Shown here: one piece after another, positions 61,622 through 64,000 of the stretch | How the letters are laid out: each line of letters starts with the position of its first letter | Position numbering within the stretch: position 1 is the first letter of the stretch | Origin: Bacteroidota bacterium | Lineage (GTDB): Bacteria > Bacteroidota > JABWAT01 | Reading direction: 5' to 3' | Assembly (NCBI GenBank): GCA_013360915.1 | Contig: JABWAT010000002.1 | Coordinates: forward strand, 384,098 to 448,097 | DNA length: 64,000 bases | The notes under the pieces: generated by a model | What the model saw: only the letters and a program-made list of their open reading frames with translations | Databases searched by the model: none | Told to the model about the DNA's origin: nothing | Program-made: the position numbers and the translations under genes

Positions 61622-64000
61622 CTAATGGGTTTCCGGTTTAATGAAGGCCTGAATTTCTTTAATCAGTTGACCAATGGTGAATGGTTTCGAAATCACCTTA
61701 TTCACCTTCATGGCCTCAATTTGTCTGGATGAGATTTCATTACCCCAACCGGTTACAACCAGAATTGGGATGGCGGTTTGTTCTTTCCGAATTTCTGCAA
61801 TAAAATCCCATCCACTCATTCCAGGCAATCCAATGTCAGAAATGATCAGACTGATTCCGGGCCTGTGGAGATTCCAAAGGGTCAGGCCCTCCTCTCCGGT
61901 TGGGGCATAATACCCCTCAATACCAAGATCAGTGAGGACTTCATGATAAATATTCCGGATATCTGCTTCGTCTTCAATGATCAGAATCTGTCCCTTAAAT
62001 CCTTTTTTTACAATTGGTTCGGGCGGTGGGGCTGATATCGGTTCTTCGCCCTGAGTGTAGGCAGGGAACCGAATGACAAACTCGGTGCCAATACCGGGTT
62101 GACTTTTAACATCAATGGTTCCGCGATGACGGCTTACTGCACCGAAAACCTGTGAAAGTCCCAATCCGGATCCTTTTACGCCTTTTGTGGTGAAAAATGG
62201 CTCAAATATTTTCCTGACGGTGGCCTCGTCCATTCCGATGGCGTCGTCCAGAATTCTGACTTCCACTTCCGTATCGGTTGGTTGGCTGGTCCGGATGGTT
62301 ATGGTTCCATCGGTGCGGTAAGCATCTATGGCGTTGAGAATCAGATTGGTGAATGAGGCCCGTAATTCGGCCTGATTCCCATAAATCCTGGGGGAAGGTG
62401 AGACCAGATGCCGGTTAAAAGAAATCTGAATGGATTCCTTTTTTCGCCGTTCATTCATTCGGTACTGGGTCATATCCATGACATCATCGAGCAATGAATT
62501 GATCTCAACGGCTGCAACACGGTCATCGGCGGTCTGCCGGCTGAATTCCTGCAACTGACTGATAATGTAAGCGCCATCCATGGAGGCCTTCTCAATTACG
62601 GTCAGCTGACGGTTCAGTTCCGGATCCTTGTGCTTTTTGTTAAGCAGGTTGGCAGAACCGAGAATAATCGAAAGAACATTATTGATGTCATGGGCAATCC
62701 CGCTGGCTAATTGCCCGACCACCCTCATTTTTTCAGTATGGATCAACTGCTCCTGGCTGAGTTTCAGTTCAGCCGTACGGGCTTCGACCAGACTTTCGAG
62801 TTCCACGTTTCGTTTCTGAAGTTGAGCTGCGCGGTAACGGACCCAGGAAACGACCAATCCGATTATCAGCAGTACAACCAGTCCGATAAACCAACGGGTT
62901 TTGTAAAAAGGAGGGACAATCTCAATCAGAAGGGCTGTTCCGGTTTCATTCCATACCCCATCGGCATTGGAGGCACGGATCTGAAGACTGTAAGATCCGG
63001 CATCGAGGTTGGTGAAAGTGACAAACCGCCGGTTACCCAGCATGACCCAATCTTTATCGAATCCTTCCAGTTTATACATGTAATTGTTTCGGGACGGATT
63101 CACAAAATCAAGCGCAGAAAACTCGATGCTGAAGAAGTAATCGCGGGAATCAATGGCAAGTGTTTCTCCGGAAAGCTGGTAGGGAAGCAGGTTGACCGGC
63201 TGATCCAGTATCCGGGCTGAGGTGATCGCAACCCGGGGTGGATTCGGGTTGTCGGTGATATCCAGTGGATAAAACCAGGAGATACCTTCCAGTCCGCCGA
63301 AGTACATCGACTGAGTGCTCTCATGAAAATAGAAGGCACCCTGGTTAAACTCATTGGAGAGTATTCCGTCGGCTTCATCAAAGAACCGCAGGGACTGAAG
63401 CTTGTCTGCATCGGGATGAAACCGGACCAGACCACTGTTGGTACTCATCCAGAGATTTCCGTTACGGTCGGGCAGCACCCCATAGATAAAAGAGGATGGA
63501 AGTCCAGATTTATCGAAATACCTGACAAACGTCTGGTTCTGTGGTAAAAACAGCGTGAGTCCACGTGATGTGGCAATCCAGATGCGTCCTTTGAAATCCT
63601 CATGAATATCGTTGATGGTATTATGGCTGAGTGAGGCCGGATTACCGGAATCACTGAGGTAGCGGATGTAGGAATTGCTATCTGGCGTAGAAAAGCGGAT
63701 CAGTCCGAAATCGGTGCAATAATAATAGGATCCATCCGAGGCCTGCAGCAGGCTGTTGACCACCAACTGGTTTTTAGGAACAGGCCCAAATCTGCTGAAG
63801 CGACGTTCCTGCCGGTTGTAATGATAGACTCCGTCACTGGTTGCCACCAGCCATCGCTGGTCGCGGTCACTGTAAAACCGGTAAACGCCAAAGGCGGGAA
63901 ATTGGGTGGGACCCTTATCCGTCGGGCGAAACCTGATTACCTCACCGGTGGAAAGATTATGAACCGATAAACCGGCATTGTCTGTGCCCACCCATAACCA
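61622..64000 (-). CDS. two-component propeller hybrid kinase with C-terminal receiver, 5' end outside window
   Basis: The frame is open to the right edge (WLWVGTDNAGLSVHNL at the border), so only the C-terminal roughly 792 residues are seen. They contain the last propeller repeats, a Y_Y_Y domain (FFSIEFSALDFVNPSRNNYM), a membrane helix (FIGLVVLLIIGLVVSWVRYR), a kinase (MRVVGQLASGIAHDINNVLS; GMDEATVRKIFEPFFTTKGV) and a receiver (ILIIEDEADIRN, phospho-Asp in LIISDIGLPGMSGWD, TGWG, KPF). It is 11 bases upstream of the 1120-residue kinase gene, so all three kinase genes form one unit. Confidence 0.87.
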   Translation of the reverse strand, partial: WLWVGTDNAGLSVHNLSTGEVIRFRPTDKGPTQFPAFGVYRFYSDRDQRWLVATSDGVYHYNRQERRFSRFGPVPKNQLVVNSLLQASDGSYYYCTDFGLIRFSTPDSNSYIRYLSDSGNPASLSHNTINDIHEDFKGRIWIATSRGLTLFLPQNQTFVRYFDKSGLPSSFIYGVLPDRNGNLWMSTNSGLVRFHPDADKLQSLRFFDEADGILSNEFNQGAFYFHESTQSMYFGGLEGISWFYPLDITDNPNPPRVAITSARILDQPVNLLPYQLSGETLAIDSRDYFFSIEFSALDFVNPSRNNYMYKLEGFDKDWVMLGNRRFVTFTNLDAGSYSLQIRASNADGVWNETGTALLIEIVPPFYKTRWFIGLVVLLIIGLVVSWVRYRAAQLQKRNVELESLVEARTAELKLSQEQLIHTEKMRVVGQLASGIAHDINNVLSIILGSANLLNKKHKDPELNRQLTVIEKASMDGAYIISQLQEFSRQTADDRVAAVEINSLLDDVMDMTQYRMNERRKKESIQISFNRHLVSPSPRIYGNQAELRASFTNLILNAIDAYRTDGTITIRTSQPTDTEVEVRILDDAIGMDEATVRKIFEPFFTTKGVKGSGLGLSQVFGAVSRHRGTIDVKSQPGIGTEFVIRFPAYTQGEEPISAPPPEPIVKKGFKGQILIIEDEADIRNIYHEVLTDLGIEGYYAPTGEEGLTLWNLHRPGISLIISDIGLPGMSGWDFIAEIRKEQTAIPILVVTGWGNEISSRQIEAMKVNKVISKPFTIGQLIKEIQAFIKPETH

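Overview
The window looks like a chromosomal segment of a Bacteroidota/FCB-superphylum bacterium, possibly of the Ignavibacteria or Kapabacteria kind, though no rRNA is present to settle this. Supporting signs are the YPNPFNP-type C-terminal sorting domains on two large secreted proteins, a FISUMP domain, a HYC_CC_PP-type protein, a TonB receptor with a carboxypeptidase-like plug extension, giant two-component propeller sensors, a YebC of the MGRxFExRK type, and promoter elements resembling the Bacteroidota -7 box TAnnTTTG. The only RNA gene is tRNA-Phe(GAA). No mobile element, integrase or CRISPR array was seen. Most of the window is ordinary chromosomal gene content, visibly AT-richer in the metal-efflux block (about 1.6-9 kb).

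Layout: 1-1.5 kb, end of a FISUMP protein and an NAD-type isocitrate dehydrogenase. 1.6-9.9 kb (minus), a Cus/Czc-type heavy-metal efflux operon: HYC_CC_PP protein, HMA lipoprotein, RND pump, TolC-like channel, and adaptor with a fused HMA domain. 10-12.4 kb, TonB-dependent receptor. 12.5-15.9 kb, type II NADH dehydrogenase translationally coupled to a membrane EF-hand protein. 16-18.8 kb, small membrane protein, YtfJ-like protein, SugE, SufE, two small or unknown genes, and Apt. 18.8-19.1 kb, a gene-free stretch with heptanucleotide-period repeats. 19.1-24 kb (minus), porin-pstS-pstC-pstA-pstB. 24.1-25.9 kb, Rrf2 regulator and acyl-CoA dehydrogenase. 25.9-30.3 kb, a 1488-residue sensor with two kinase modules. 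30.5-35.2 kb, an overlapping operon for acyl-CoA carboxylase beta, NUDIX, AtuA and AtuA-like proteins and enoyl-CoA hydratase, preceded by a candidate attenuator. 35.3 kb, tRNA-Phe. 35.6-39.7 kb, lipoprotein and large secreted repeat protein. 39.8-46.8 kb, a tightly packed operon headed by a CHASE2-sigma54 activator with transglutaminase-like, FecR-like, DsbD-N-like and redoxin proteins. 46.8-50.7 kb, SGNH esterase and a second YPNPFNP protein. 50.8-52.8 kb, YebC and an MFS transporter. 53-56.9 kb, sulfate-assimilation operon (APS reductase, SUMT, precorrin-2 dehydrogenase, sulfite reductase). 57-64 kb (minus), three consecutive sensor kinases or hybrids without a DNA-binding output.

The most striking signal lies upstream of cysH. 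A consensus-like promoter (TTGACA-N18-TATAAT) is followed by a perfect 8-bp inverted repeat near the expected transcript start. Next comes a 34-codon leader ORF with a plausible ribosome binding site that ends in four consecutive Cys codons and a stop. The pyrimidine tract just before the Cys run is complementary (13 pairs, one bulge, one mismatch) to the purine stretch just upstream of the cysH start. This reads as a cysteine-sensing translational attenuator: a ribosome stalled at the Cys codons would keep the cysH initiation region open. It is an inference from sequence alone.
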